A stretch of DNA of 64,000 nt from Rhodopseudomonas palustris HaA2 (GCF_000013365.1 NC_007778.1:3596001-3660000), one strand, 5' to 3'. Counted from the stretch's first letter, positions 26,922 through 36,805 are shown. The notes: a model not told the origin generated them from the letters alone. Numbers and translations: made by a program.

Positions 26922-27797
26922 TCAGGTCGCCCGTCCCGTCAGTCCCGAGGGTTTGACCAAGAGCACCAGCACCATCAGTACGAACACCACGGTGTTGGAG
27001 GCCTCGGGGTAGAAATATTTGGTCAGGCCCTCGATCACCCCGAGCGCGAAGCCGGTGATGATCGAGCCCATGATCGAGCCCATGCCGCCGATCACCACCA
27101 CCGCGAACACCACGATGATCAGATCGGCGCCCATCAGCGGCCGGACCTGGTTGATCGGCGCCGACAGCACGCCGGCGAGCGCGGCGAGGCCGACGCCGAG
27201 CCCGTAGGTCAGCGTGATCATCCGCGGCACGTTGATGCCGAACGCGCGCACCAGCGTCGGATTTTCCGTGGCGGCGCGCAGATTGGCGCCGAGCCGGGTC
27301 CGCTCGATCAGGTACCAGGTGAGCAGGCACACCACCAGCGAGAACGCCACCACCCAGCCGCGATAGATCGGCAGATACATGAATCCGAGATTGACGCCTC
27401 CCCTGAGTTCGTCGGGGATGGCGTAGGGCAGACCGGAGGAGCCGAAATAATTCTGGAACAGCCCCTGGATGATCAGCGCGACGCCGAAGGTCAGGAGCAG
27501 GCCGTAGAGATGGTCGAGCCCGGACAGCCATTGCAGCAGCGTGCGCTCCATCAGCATCCCGAACGCGCCGACGATCAGCGGCGCCAGGATCAGCGCCCAC
27601 CAATAGCCGATGCCGAACAGATTCAGCAGGAAATAGGCGCAGAACGCGCCCATCATGTACAGCGCGCCATGGGCGAAGTTGATGATGTTGAGCATCCCGA
27701 AGATGACGGCGAGGCCGAGACTGAGCAAGGCGTAGAACGAGCCGTTGATCAGCCCGACCAGAAGCTGCGCCAACAGGGCCTGGATATTGATCGACAT
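26922..27797 (-). CDS. livH: Branched-chain amino acid ABC transporter permease LivH
   Basis: 291 residues from ATG 27797; upstream in-frame codons would run into livF. It has the LivH features INGSFYALLSLGLAVIFGML near the start and VIGGMGSIMGSIITGFALG near the end, with about eight transmembrane helices. It pairs with LivM in the inner membrane. It lies 40 bases after livF and one base before livM on the same strand. Confidence 0.92.
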   Translation of the reverse strand: MSINIQALLAQLLVGLINGSFYALLSLGLAVIFGMLNIINFAHGALYMMGAFCAYFLLNLFGIGYWWALILAPLIVGAFGMLMERTLLQWLSGLDHLYGLLLTFGVALIIQGLFQNYFGSSGLPYAIPDELRGGVNLGFMYLPIYRGWVVAFSLVVCLLTWYLIERTRLGANLRAATENPTLVRAFGINVPRMITLTYGLGVGLAALAGVLSAPINQVRPLMGADLIIVVFAVVVIGGMGSIMGSIITGFALGVIEGLTKYFYPEASNTVVFVLMVLVLLVKPSGLTGRAT

Positions 27798-27837
27798 GGG
27801 GTTCCCAGCTCTCAGCGAAATTCGAAGGGCACGGCGC

Positions 27838-28576
<739 letters not shown>

Positions 28577-28584
<8 letters not shown>

Positions 28585-29332
28585 GACCCGCTCCGAGATA
28601 GGCTTCCTTGACCCGCTCGTCCTGGGTCAGGTCTTTGTAGTGGCCCTCGGCCAGCACCTGCCCGCGGGTCAGCACGGTGATGACATCGGACAGATTGGCG
28701 ACGACGCTGAGATTGTGCTCGACCATCAGAATGGTGTACTTCGCCGAGATCCGCTTGATCAGCGCGGCGATCTTGTCGATGTCCTCGTGGCCCATGCCGG
28801 CCATCGGCTCGTCGAGCAGCATCATTTCCGGATCGAGCGCCAGCGTGGTGGCGATCTCCAGCGCGCGCTTGCGGCCGTAGGGCATCTCGACCGCCGGCGT
28901 GTCGGAGAATTCGCTCAGGCCGACGTCGTCGAGCAATTCGCGCGCCCGGTGGTTGTAGCGGTCGAGCACGCTCTTCGAGCGCCAGAAGTCGAACGAACTG
29001 CCGTGCTGGCGCTGCAGCGCGACGCGGACATTCTCGAGCGCCGTGAGATGCGGAAACACCGCGGAAATCTGGAACGAGCGCACCAGCCCGAGCCGCGCCA
29101 CACCGGCCGGAGCCATCGCGGTGATGTCCTGGCCCTTGTAGAGGATCTGGCCGGCCGACGGATGCAGGAACTTGGTCAGCAGATTGAAGCAGGTGGTCTT
29201 GCCGGCGCCGTTCGGGCCAATCAGCGCGTGAATCTGGCCGCGCCGGACCCGTAGATTGACGTCGCGCACGGCGAAGAAGCCGGCGAACTCCTTGGTCAAC
29301 CCGTGTGTTTCAAGGATGATGTCATCAGCCAA
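28577..29332 (-). CDS. livG: Branched-chain amino acid ABC transporter ATPase LivG
   Basis: 251 residues. I start it at TTG 29332, with AGGGGG about 9 bases upstream and the usual LivG N-terminus (ADDIILETHGLTKEF); GTG 29374 would add 14 atypical residues. Walker A GPNGAGKTTCFNLLTK and Walker B MMLLDEPMAGMGHED are visible, with the long LivG insertion (QISAVFPHLTALENVRVAL). The signature is the diverged YGRKRALEIATTLA usual for LivG. It is first in the livGFHM operon. A substrate-binding gene is absent here; one lies at the right edge of the window. Confidence 0.92.
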
Positions 29333-29564
29333 GAAAATTTTCCCCCTGTCGGTCCCGCTGCGGAGCCACCGCACGGCCGACTTGTTGTTGCTGAACGGTG
29401 CCGGGCGCCCTGGCAGGCGCTCCTGACCCGTCGTTCGCGCCGACTATGCCGCTATTCGCCAGCCGTGCGCAAGATGCAATGCAGCTCGGCGTTTGGGAGT
29501 TGCCTCGCGACGAAGATGCACCCGGCCACCGCGCATCGCGGCGCGCCTGTTCGCCCCCGCGCCG

Positions 29565-29912
29565 TCATTTGAACGCCTCGGCATAGCTCTCGGGCCGAAA
29601 TCCAACCAGCAGCGTCGTGTCCGTCTGCAGCACAGGCCGCTTGATCATCGACGGCTGCGCCAGCATCAGCGCCATCGCCTTGGCTTCGGTCAGCTCCGCC
29701 TTGTCGGCCTCGGGCAATTTGCGGAACGTGGTGCCGGCGCGATTGAGCAGCGCCTCCCAGCCGACCTGCTTGATCCAGCGCGCGAGATGCGCCTTGTCGA
29801 TCCCCGCAGCCTTGTAGTCGTGGAAGGCGTAGGCGACGCCATGGCCGTCGAGCCAGGCCCGCGCCTTTTTCATCGTGTCGCAATTCTTGATACCGAAGAT
29901 GATGACGGACAA
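29565..29912 (-). CDS. ArsC/Spx-family YffB-like protein
   Basis: 115 residues, a thioredoxin-fold ArsC-like protein of the YffB group: FGIKNCDTMKKARAWLDGHG carries a single N-terminal active-site Cys, followed by FHDYKAAGID and the cis-Pro region SMIKRPVLQTD. Family members bind glutathione or act as thiol reductases; true arsenate reductase activity is not assumed. No ars genes are near. It is a stand-alone gene after the liv operon and divergent from the pyruvate-kinase-like gene. Confidence 0.88.
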   Translation of the reverse strand: MSVIIFGIKNCDTMKKARAWLDGHGVAYAFHDYKAAGIDKAHLARWIKQVGWEALLNRAGTTFRKLPEADKAELTEAKAMALMLAQPSMIKRPVLQTDTTLLVGFRPESYAEAFK

Positions 29913-30138
29913 TGCGATCCTCGCATTCGAATGGGAGCCCCATTCAGGGCGGCCGCGGCATCGCCGTCAAGCAATCGGCCCCAGACCGCTGTGGACGGCG
30001 CGCGCCGCAGCGGAAGCCGGATGAGCATAAGGTCGCAGCCGGTGACGACAACTCTGTCACAGGAGTTACATCGACGGCCCCTAGACGAACAGATTGGCGG
30101 TCGATGGTTCCACCGCCCGCGATTCAAGAGCCCCCGCC

Positions 30139-31617
30139 ATGCCGACCGAAGTCGCCCGCCTGAAGCAGAAACTCGACCGGCTGATCGCCGAGATCGAGGC
30201 CGACAGCCGGCCGCGCGTGGCGGCCTGGGGCGACCGGATCGAACGCCCCGGCTTTGCCGCCAGCGCCGGCAACCTGGCGCATTATCTAGCGCTGCGCCGG
30301 CACGATCTGCGACCGCTGCAGCGCGCGCTGATGACGCTCGGACTGTCGTCGCTGGGGCGGCTGGAAAGCCGCGTGATGCCGACGCTGGTCGCCGTGCGTG
30401 CGACCCTGGCGGCGTTGTGCGGCGAGCCGGAGGCGCTGCGGCCGTCGCCGCGGCAATTCTTCGCGGGCGAGCACGCCCTGGCCGAGCGCAGCGAGGAATT
30501 GTTCGGCCTGCCGTCGAGCGGCCGCGCCACCGCGCTGCTGGTGACCTGCCCGAGCGAGGCCGCCGACGATCCCTCGTTCATGCTGCGGCTGGCGGAGCGC
30601 AAGGTCGAGGCGGTGCGGATCAACTGCGCCCACGACGATGCCGATGCGTGGCAGCGCATGATCAATCATCTGCATGTCGCCGAGGAAGCCACCGGCCACC
30701 GCATGAAAGTGCTGATGGACATCGCCGGCCCGAAGATCCGCACCGGCGCCGCGCGCGCACCCGAAGGCCGCGAACGTATCCTCACCGGCGACCTGATCGC
30801 GATCGTCGCCGCCGGCGCCCTGCACCGCATCGATCTCGCCGACGATCACTTCGCGGTGGAATGCACCCTGAGCGACCCGCTGATCAACAGCGCCGTCGGC
30901 GCGCGGGTGTTCGTCGACGACGGCAAGCTGTGCATCCGCATCGAGCGCAAGACGCCGTGGGGCCTGGTCGGACGTGTCACCTCGACCTCCGACAAGGGCC
31001 TGCGGCTGAAGCCCGAGAAGGGCCTGAACTTTCCGGACACGCTGCTCGATATCCCGGCCCTGACCGCCAAGGACCGCACCGACCTCGATTTCGTCGCCGA
31101 GCATGCCGACGGCATCGAGTTCTCGTTCGTGCAATCGGTCGCCGACGTCGAGACGCTGCAGACCGCACTGGCCGAGCGCCGCCCCGACGACTGGCGCAAG
31201 CTGTCGCTGGTGTTGAAGATCGAAACGCCCGAAGCGGTCGCCAACCTGCCCGACATTCTGGTGCAGGCAGCGGGGCAGCAGCCGACCGCGGTGATGATCG
31301 CGCGCGGCGACCTCGCGGTGGAGATCGGCTTCGCCCGGCTCGCCGAGATGCAGGAAGAGATTCTGTGGCTCGGCGAGGCCGCGCACATCCCGGTGATCTG
31401 GGCGACGCAGGTGCTGGAGCAACTCGTCAAGAAGGGCACGCCGTCGCGCGGCGAGATGACCGACGCCGCGATGGCGTCGCGCGCCGAATGCGTGATGCTC
31501 AACAAGGGCCCCTATCTGTTCAAGGCGATCACCGAGCTCGACACCCTGCTCGGCCGGATGGCCGATCACCAGCACAAGAAGACGCCGCAGCTCCGCAGGC
31601 TGCGGAGCTGGGGGTGA
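30139..31617 (+). CDS. Pyruvate kinase-like protein with N-terminal extension and no C-terminal domain
   Basis: 492 residues from ATG 30139. The first ~125 residues are an Arg/Ala-rich helical extension not found in ordinary pyruvate kinase. The rest matches the PK barrel: VLMDIAGPKIRTG, a B-domain (ILTGDLIAIVAAG to VFVDDGKLCI), KIETPEAVANLPDIL, ARGDLAVEIG and ATQVLEQLVKKGTPSRGEMTDA. The motif normally reading MLSGETA is MLNKGPY here, and the regulatory C-terminal domain is absent. Key catalytic Lys/Glu in KIE and the Asp in ARGDL are present. It may be a diverged kinase; ordinary pyruvate kinase activity is uncertain. Confidence 0.75.
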   Translation: MPTEVARLKQKLDRLIAEIEADSRPRVAAWGDRIERPGFAASAGNLAHYLALRRHDLRPLQRALMTLGLSSLGRLESRVMPTLVAVRATLAALCGEPEALRPSPRQFFAGEHALAERSEELFGLPSSGRATALLVTCPSEAADDPSFMLRLAERKVEAVRINCAHDDADAWQRMINHLHVAEEATGHRMKVLMDIAGPKIRTGAARAPEGRERILTGDLIAIVAAGALHRIDLADDHFAVECTLSDPLINSAVGARVFVDDGKLCIRIERKTPWGLVGRVTSTSDKGLRLKPEKGLNFPDTLLDIPALTAKDRTDLDFVAEHADGIEFSFVQSVADVETLQTALAERRPDDWRKLSLVLKIETPEAVANLPDILVQAAGQQPTAVMIARGDLAVEIGFARLAEMQEEILWLGEAAHIPVIWATQVLEQLVKKGTPSRGEMTDAAMASRAECVMLNKGPYLFKAITELDTLLGRMADHQHKKTPQLRRLRSWG

Positions 31618-31707
31618 GGACAAGCGGTATCAACCTCAGGTTGACGATCTTGTTCTTATAATGTTCCATCGCCGCCAATTGAGCCCGTTCGCTGCGTGGG
31701 GCGTTCG

Positions 31708-32670
31708 ATGGGATTTCGCGGATTTTGCGCGGCACTGATTGCCGTTCCGACAATCGTCGTCAGTCTGGATGGAGCCGCGGCACAGACGCCTGTCGACCGG
31801 ATCGACGCGGCTCTGCAGAACATCACCAGTATTAGCCGCACGGGTCGCGTCGGCTACGCCACGGCCTGGGACGGCAACAAATACGTCCAGTGCCGCCGAC
31901 TGCAGACGCGAGAGATGCGCTGCGAAGCCGCCGGCATCGTGCTGCAGCCGTCGCTCGCCCGCATCCTCAACGCCGAGCGGCAGACCCGCCTCACCGCGCT
32001 CGGCTGGGTGCTCGATCCGGCCTTCGGCAACTACGTCCGGCAATTCCCCGCCGACGCGCCGACCACGGAGATCGCCGGCCAGGTGCTCAAGGCTCTGGCG
32101 GAAGCCTATGCAGCCAACACCGCCGACCTCGAAATCTCGACCGCTTGGGTGGTCGATATGCCCTGCCCGCCCCGCAACGGCCCGTCGCAGAATCTCGCCG
32201 GCCTGATCAACGATGCGAAAGCGATGTTGCCCACCGCGGTGATCGCCTGCTCCTACAAGGCGCCGGATCCGGCGCAGAAGGCGGACACGGTCCAGGCGCT
32301 GATCGCCTTGTACGGTCCGAGCGTGACCGCGGAAATCCAGCGCCTGCGCATCAACGCGACACGCAAGGTCCATGTCGTGTTCGACAGCGACATCGGCTAC
32401 ATCCAGTGCATGCCGGAAATTCCGCCCGTCGCCTTCTATTGCGAGGCGCAATCTGCCGAGAGCTGGGCGGCGCTGAGCGCAGTGCTCACCCCGGACCGGA
32501 CCGCCCGACTGACCGCGGCCGGCTACGCCGAGCCCGGTCGCGCGCCGAACTACAGCAAGAGCTACCCGATGACGCTGAGCGATGCGGCGATCGCGCACGA
32601 AATCCTTTCGCTGCTGCACGACGTCTACGGCTACACCGGCGCGACCAAACTGACGATCATGACTGAATGA
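31708..32670 (+). CDS. Secreted protein with two copies of a ~90-residue domain
   Basis: 320 residues from ATG 31708, with GGGGCG 5 bases upstream. A Sec signal ends near DGAAAQ. I do not recognise a named family with certainty. Two similar units are visible, about residues 40-130 and 225-315: both read Y-(V/I)-Q-C ... C-E-A ... L ... R-(Q/A)-x-R-L-T-A-x-G-(W/Y) ... N-Y ... I-A-x-(E/Q)-(V/I)-L. A linker holding MPCPPRNG joins them. Each copy keeps two cysteines, suggesting disulfides in the periplasm. The fold vaguely recalls TY-Chap-like domains. Neighbours give no clue. Confidence 0.65.
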   Translation: MGFRGFCAALIAVPTIVVSLDGAAAQTPVDRIDAALQNITSISRTGRVGYATAWDGNKYVQCRRLQTREMRCEAAGIVLQPSLARILNAERQTRLTALGWVLDPAFGNYVRQFPADAPTTEIAGQVLKALAEAYAANTADLEISTAWVVDMPCPPRNGPSQNLAGLINDAKAMLPTAVIACSYKAPDPAQKADTVQALIALYGPSVTAEIQRLRINATRKVHVVFDSDIGYIQCMPEIPPVAFYCEAQSAESWAALSAVLTPDRTARLTAAGYAEPGRAPNYSKSYPMTLSDAAIAHEILSLLHDVYGYTGATKLTIMTE

Positions 32671-32855
32671 CGGGCTCTTCGTCGCCAGAACCCGCGCCGC
32701 CCGATCGCTGACCACAGCGCGTGCATCGCACAACTACGCATGACCACAACTTCAACATCACGCCGCTTCACGCTCGCGCTCCCGGCGCGCGATGTTAGGA
32801 TCGTCGCAACGAGAACGCAGCACCGCGTCGCAACAATCATCAACGGGAGGATCTC

Positions 32856-34658
32856 ATGCTCGACACTGCGCCGAATGGCAAAGTCACGACGCTGCTCGCT
32901 TTGTTGGACGATGCCCTGAGCGCGAACGACCCGGATCGCGCGCTCGAGCTGTTTCAAACCGACTGCTACTGGCGCGACCTCGTGGCCTTCACCTGGAACA
33001 TCAAGACGATGGAAGGCAAGGACCAGGTCCGCGACATGCTCGGCGCGCGGCTGAACGACACCCGCCCGTCGAACTGGCGGATCGCCGACGGCGAGGACGC
33101 CACCGAGGCCGACGGCGTCGTCGAGAGCTGGATCCAGTTCGACACCGCGGTCGCGCGCGGCTTCGGCCATCTGCGCCTGAAGGACGGCCGGATCTGGACG
33201 CTGCTCACCACCATGGCGGAGCTGAAGGGTTTCGAGGAGCCGCTCGGCTTCGATCGCCCGATGGGCGCCAGGCACGGCGTCGATCCGACGCGCAAGACTT
33301 GGAAGGAGGAGCGTGACGCCGAGACGGCCGAACTCGGCATCAGCCGCCAGCCTTATTGCGTCATCATCGGCGGCGGCCAGGGCGGCATCGGACTCGCCGC
33401 CCGGCTGCGCCAGCTCGGCGTGCCGACCATCATCATCGAAAAGAATGAGCGCCCCGGCGATAGCTGGCGCAAGCGCTACAAGTCGCTCTGCCTGCACGAT
33501 CCGGTCTGGTACGACCACCTCCCCTATCTGCCGTTCCCGCCGAACTGGCCGGTGTTCGCCCCGAAGGACAAGATCGGCGACTGGCTGGAAATGTACGCCA
33601 AGGTGATGGAGCTGAACTATTGGGGCTCGACGGTGTGCAAACGCGCTTCGTATGACGACGCGAAGCAGCAATGGACCGTGGTGGTCGAGCGCGACGGCCA
33701 GGAGATCACCCTGACGCCGAAACAGCTGGTGCTCGCCACTGGCATGTCGGCCAAGCCGAACCTACCGAGTTTCGAGGGCATGGACCTCTTCAAGGGCGAC
33801 CAGCACCACTCCTCGCAGCATCCCGGCCCCGATGCCTACAAGGGCAAAAAGGCGGTGGTGATCGGCTCCAACAATTCCGCGCACGACATCTGCGCGGCGC
33901 TGTGGGAGGCCGGCGCCGACGTCACCATGGTGCAGCGCTCGTCGACCCACGTGGTGAAGTCGGACTCGCTGATGGAATTGGGCCTGTCCGCTCTTTATTC
34001 CGAACAGGCGGTGCGCAACGGCATGACGACGGCGAAGGCCGATCTGATCTTCGCCTCGCTGCCCTACAAGATCCTCCACGAATTCCAGATCCCGGTCTAC
34101 AACGCGATCCGCGAAGGCGACGCCGATTTCTACAAGCGATTGGAAGCCGCCGGCTTCATGCTCGACTATGGCGACGACGAATCCGGCCTGTTCATGAAGT
34201 ATCTGCGCCGCGGCTCCGGTTACTACATCGATGTCGGCGCCTGCGACCTGATCGCCGACGGCCGCATCAAGCTGAAAAGCAATGTCGGCGTGACCCGGCT
34301 CACTGAGCATGCGGTGATCCTCAGCGATGGCACCGAACTGCCAGCCGATGTCGTGGTCTACGCCACCGGCTACGGCTCGATGAACGGCTTCGCGGCGGAT
34401 CTGATCTCGCAGGACATCGCCGACAAGGTCGGCAAGGTCTGGGGGCTCGGCTCGAACACCACCAAGGACCCGGGCCCGTGGGAAGGCGAACAGCGCAACA
34501 TGTGGAAGCCGACGCAACAAGAGGGACTCTGGTTCCACGGCGGCAATCTGCACCAGTCGCGGCACTACTCGCAATTCCTCGCGCTGCAGCTCAAGGCGCG
34601 AATGGAGGGCATCCCCACGCCGGTGTATGGGTTACAGCCGGTGCACCATTTGAAGTGA
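32856..34658 (+). CDS. Flavin-containing monooxygenase with SnoaL-like N-terminal domain
   Basis: 600 residues; GGGAGG lies just upstream of ATG 32856. Residues ~1-115 resemble a SnoaL/NTF2-like domain (LFQTDCYWRDLVAFTWNIK). A two-dinucleotide-binding flavoprotein follows: FAD Rossmann VIIGGGQGGIGLAARL near 168, NADPH-site VVIGSNNSAHDICAALW near 325 and ATGY near the C-terminus. This is the plan of FMO/YUCCA-like or Baeyer-Villiger-related NAD(P)/FAD monooxygenases. The substrate is unknown. It is a single gene between the secreted duplicated-domain protein and the flavodoxin pair. Confidence 0.85.
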   Translation: MLDTAPNGKVTTLLALLDDALSANDPDRALELFQTDCYWRDLVAFTWNIKTMEGKDQVRDMLGARLNDTRPSNWRIADGEDATEADGVVESWIQFDTAVARGFGHLRLKDGRIWTLLTTMAELKGFEEPLGFDRPMGARHGVDPTRKTWKEERDAETAELGISRQPYCVIIGGGQGGIGLAARLRQLGVPTIIIEKNERPGDSWRKRYKSLCLHDPVWYDHLPYLPFPPNWPVFAPKDKIGDWLEMYAKVMELNYWGSTVCKRASYDDAKQQWTVVVERDGQEITLTPKQLVLATGMSAKPNLPSFEGMDLFKGDQHHSSQHPGPDAYKGKKAVVIGSNNSAHDICAALWEAGADVTMVQRSSTHVVKSDSLMELGLSALYSEQAVRNGMTTAKADLIFASLPYKILHEFQIPVYNAIREGDADFYKRLEAAGFMLDYGDDESGLFMKYLRRGSGYYIDVGACDLIADGRIKLKSNVGVTRLTEHAVILSDGTELPADVVVYATGYGSMNGFAADLISQDIADKVGKVWGLGSNTTKDPGPWEGEQRNMWKPTQQEGLWFHGGNLHQSRHYSQFLALQLKARMEGIPTPVYGLQPVHHLK

Positions 34659-34746
34659 ACGCGCGCGCGGCCGCGGCGGCGATCGCCGCGGGACTCCGGC
34701 GCCGTCCTCCCGATCGGGAGTGACGACGCCGACCGCGATTCGTCGA

Positions 34747-35172
34747 CTAACTCACAAGCACGGTCTGATCCGCGGCGAGCGCCAGCGGCGGCGCCGAGGC
34801 CAGCTCGACCGACGCCCCGGTGCCCTCCCCGCAGCGCCCGAGATAGCGCTCGCACTGCATCTCGCGATCGTAGCCGAGCAGGATGCCGAGCATGAAATCG
34901 TGCTCGGCCGACAATTCGCACAACGGCCCGACCAGGAAGCGCTGCACCGCCTTGACCGCCAGCCGGCTGCCGAACACGACATTGACCCGGTCGGGACACG
35001 CCTCGTGGACGTAGTGCGCAATGCCGCGTCCCTGCAGCCGCGCGATCACCGGCGCCGCCGCCTCGGCCGTCATGGTCATCAGCGCCAGCGGCCGCATCCC
35101 TTTCGAGAGCTCGTAGAGATGATGATTGAAGATCTGCAGCGTCGCGCTGTTCAGCTCAGCCGACTGACCCAT
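34747..35172 (-). CDS. DUF2023 protein, flavodoxin partner
   Basis: 141 residues with the DUF2023 pattern: FNHHLYELSKGMRPLALMTM, IAHYVHEACPDRVNVVFG and FLVGPLCELSAEHDFMLGILLGYD. This small cytoplasmic family is known mainly for lying beside flavodoxin genes; its biochemical role is not established. Its start lies 22 bases inside the flavodoxin gene on the same strand, so translation is probably coupled. The last ~25 residues are Ala/Leu-rich and specific to this protein. Confidence 0.8.
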   Translation of the reverse strand: MGQSAELNSATLQIFNHHLYELSKGMRPLALMTMTAEAAAPVIARLQGRGIAHYVHEACPDRVNVVFGSRLAVKAVQRFLVGPLCELSAEHDFMLGILLGYDREMQCERYLGRCGEGTGASVELASAPPLALAADQTVLVS

Positions 35173-35633
35173 TCGGTGATCCTCTTCTCGGTCTTGGATG
35201 ACTGATTGTCCTGATCCAGCGGCAGCCCGACGAACTGGCCGTCGCGCTCCGCGCGCGAGCCGGTGTGATCGTAGCCCGCGGTCGCGGTGAAGCCGACCAC
35301 CGTGGCGCCCTGCTCGACGACGAGATCGTACAGCACGCCCATCGCGTCAACGAAGCAGTCCGGATAGCTGACCTGATCCCCGGTGCCGAACAGCGCCACT
35401 TTCTTGCCGGTCAGCCGGGCCTGCTGCAGCTTGTCGAGATGGGCTTCCCAATCGGTTTGCAGATCGCCGGCGCCGTAGGTCGGCGATCCGAGAATCAGCA
35501 ACGAGCAGTTCTCGAAATCGGCGACGCTCGCGGCCTTGATGTCGATCGCCCGTCCGTTGGTGTGTTTCGCGATACGCGTCGCTACTGCTTTGGTGGCTCC
35601 GGCGTCGGAGCCGAAAATGACGTTCACGCTCAT
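35151..35633 (-). CDS. Flavodoxin
   Basis: 160 residues of a short-chain flavodoxin: the FMN phosphate loop GSDAGATKAVATRIA, the first isoalloxazine loop LGSPTYGAGDLQTDWE with Trp, and the second loop GTGDQVSYPDCFVDAMG with Tyr. It is a soluble one-electron carrier, often an iron-saving substitute for ferredoxin. DUF2023 follows it with an overlap. The 410-base region upstream is AT-richer than the window, fitting a regulated promoter, but I found no clear Fur or Irr palindrome. Confidence 0.92.
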   Translation of the reverse strand: MSVNVIFGSDAGATKAVATRIAKHTNGRAIDIKAASVADFENCSLLILGSPTYGAGDLQTDWEAHLDKLQQARLTGKKVALFGTGDQVSYPDCFVDAMGVLYDLVVEQGATVVGFTATAGYDHTGSRAERDGQFVGLPLDQDNQSSKTEKRITEWVSRLS

Positions 35634-36043
35634 GGGTCTCTGAATGGCTCGAGGAACTAACGAGAACGCGGCATCCCATCTGATGGCTGCCGGCTCCCTG
35701 CGAAATCGACGCCCCGGACCCTAGGGACTCGCCACGCGCGCCTCAAATTCAAAAAAGCATCTTCTGCGCAAGTTTTGGTCAGACTGTTGCTTTACTAATT
35801 CCAAACTAACTCCATCGGGACGTGCGCAGGCTAACTACACACGACACGGGAGCTAGCTATGCGAAATACCGCTGGAAGACCGCGCCTTGAATCTCCATGC
35901 GAAGAATTGCATTCGGCATCGGCTTCACGGCCAACACGGGTGGCCGAGTACCAGATCGCACCCGCGCACGGCCGCGCAACTGCGACGAAAGTCGCAACAT
36001 GCGTCTCGGCAGTCACGCGGCGCGTTCGAAAAGGTCGAAAGTG
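35634..36043. promoter_or_regulatory. Low-GC intergenic region upstream of flavodoxin, with a possible small ORF
   Basis: This 410-base stretch, especially 35740-35860 (e.g. CAAATTCAAAAAAGCATC, TTTACTAATTCCAAACTAAC), is clearly AT-richer than its surroundings. It probably carries the flavodoxin promoter. A 72-codon frame (35859-36077, +) starts at ATG after GGGAGCTAGCT, a fair ribosome site, but its Arg/Ala/Thr-rich product matches nothing I know and its end overlaps cobF. I treat it as unproven. Confidence 0.4.
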
Positions 36044-36805
36044 CTACACGTCGCCGTCGGCGCGGCGCAGCAGATAGGCATCCATGATCCAGCCTTTGGA
36101 TTCGCGCGCCTCGCGCCGGGCGCGTTGAATGGCCGACGCGACATCGGCGAGCCGCCCGGCGATCAGGATCTCGTCCTTCATGCCGAGATAGGCGCCCCAG
36201 TAAATGTCGAGACCGGTCGGGTCGATCTTGGCGAAGGTCTCGTCGCCATCGAGCATCACCACCGTGTCGTCGGCGACCCGGCGCGCGGCGCCGAGTTTGC
36301 GCCCCGTCGTGATCACGACGGATTCGCCGATCCGGTTGAGCGCGATGCGGTGCCGCGCCGCCAGCGCCTGCACGGCGCTGATGCCGGGAATGATCTCGTA
36401 ATCGATCGGCAGCCCATCCGCACGCAACCGATCCAAGATCCGCAGCGAACTGTCGTACAGCGTCGGATCGCCCCAGACCAGAAACGCGCCGCAGCCGTCC
36501 TCGGGCAGTTCGTCGATCAGGATCTGACGATAGCGCGCGGCGATGCGCGCATGCCAATCGTCGACGGTGGCGCGATAGTCGTCGGCCGCCGCGTCGCGCT
36601 GCGGAATGTCGACGGTGACGAAGCGCGCGTCGGGCTGCGTGATGTAGCGCCGGCAGATCTGCTCGCGGACTTCGCGCAGTTCCGCCTTCTCGGCGCCCTT
36701 GTCGGGCAGGAAGAACACCCGCGCGCGATCGAGCGCCTCGATCGCCTGCATGGTGAGGAAATCGGCGCCGCCGGGGCCCATTCCGATCAGGAGAATCTTG
36801 CGCAT
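36044..36805 (-). CDS. cobF: Precorrin-6A synthase (deacetylating) CobF
   Basis: 253 residues from ATG 36805, giving the standard N-terminus MRKILLIGMGPGGADFLTMQA with the SAM methyltransferase loop. FLVWGDPTLYDSSLRILDRL and IIPGISAVQALAARHRIALN are CobF-type motifs. It methylates precorrin-5 at C1 with loss of acetate, in the aerobic cobalamin route. It lies opposite to, and divergent from, the CobZ-like pair, separated from the main cob operon by those two genes. The longer frame to 36913 adds unsupported residues. Confidence 0.94.
   Translation of the reverse strand: MRKILLIGMGPGGADFLTMQAIEALDRARVFFLPDKGAEKAELREVREQICRRYITQPDARFVTVDIPQRDAAADDYRATVDDWHARIAARYRQILIDELPEDGCGAFLVWGDPTLYDSSLRILDRLRADGLPIDYEIIPGISAVQALAARHRIALNRIGESVVITTGRKLGAARRVADDTVVMLDGDETFAKIDPTGLDIYWGAYLGMKDEILIAGRLADVASAIQRARREARESKGWIMDAYLLRRADGDV

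Noticed and set aside
30139-31617. Assigning this as the housekeeping pyruvate kinase pyk
   Set aside because: The C-terminal domain is missing, a key loop differs and a large N-terminal extension is present, so the gene symbol is withheld.
34700-34725. CTCCCGATCGGGAG palindrome after the flavin monooxygenase gene
   Set aside because: No T-run follows and the stem is short, so terminator function is not supported.
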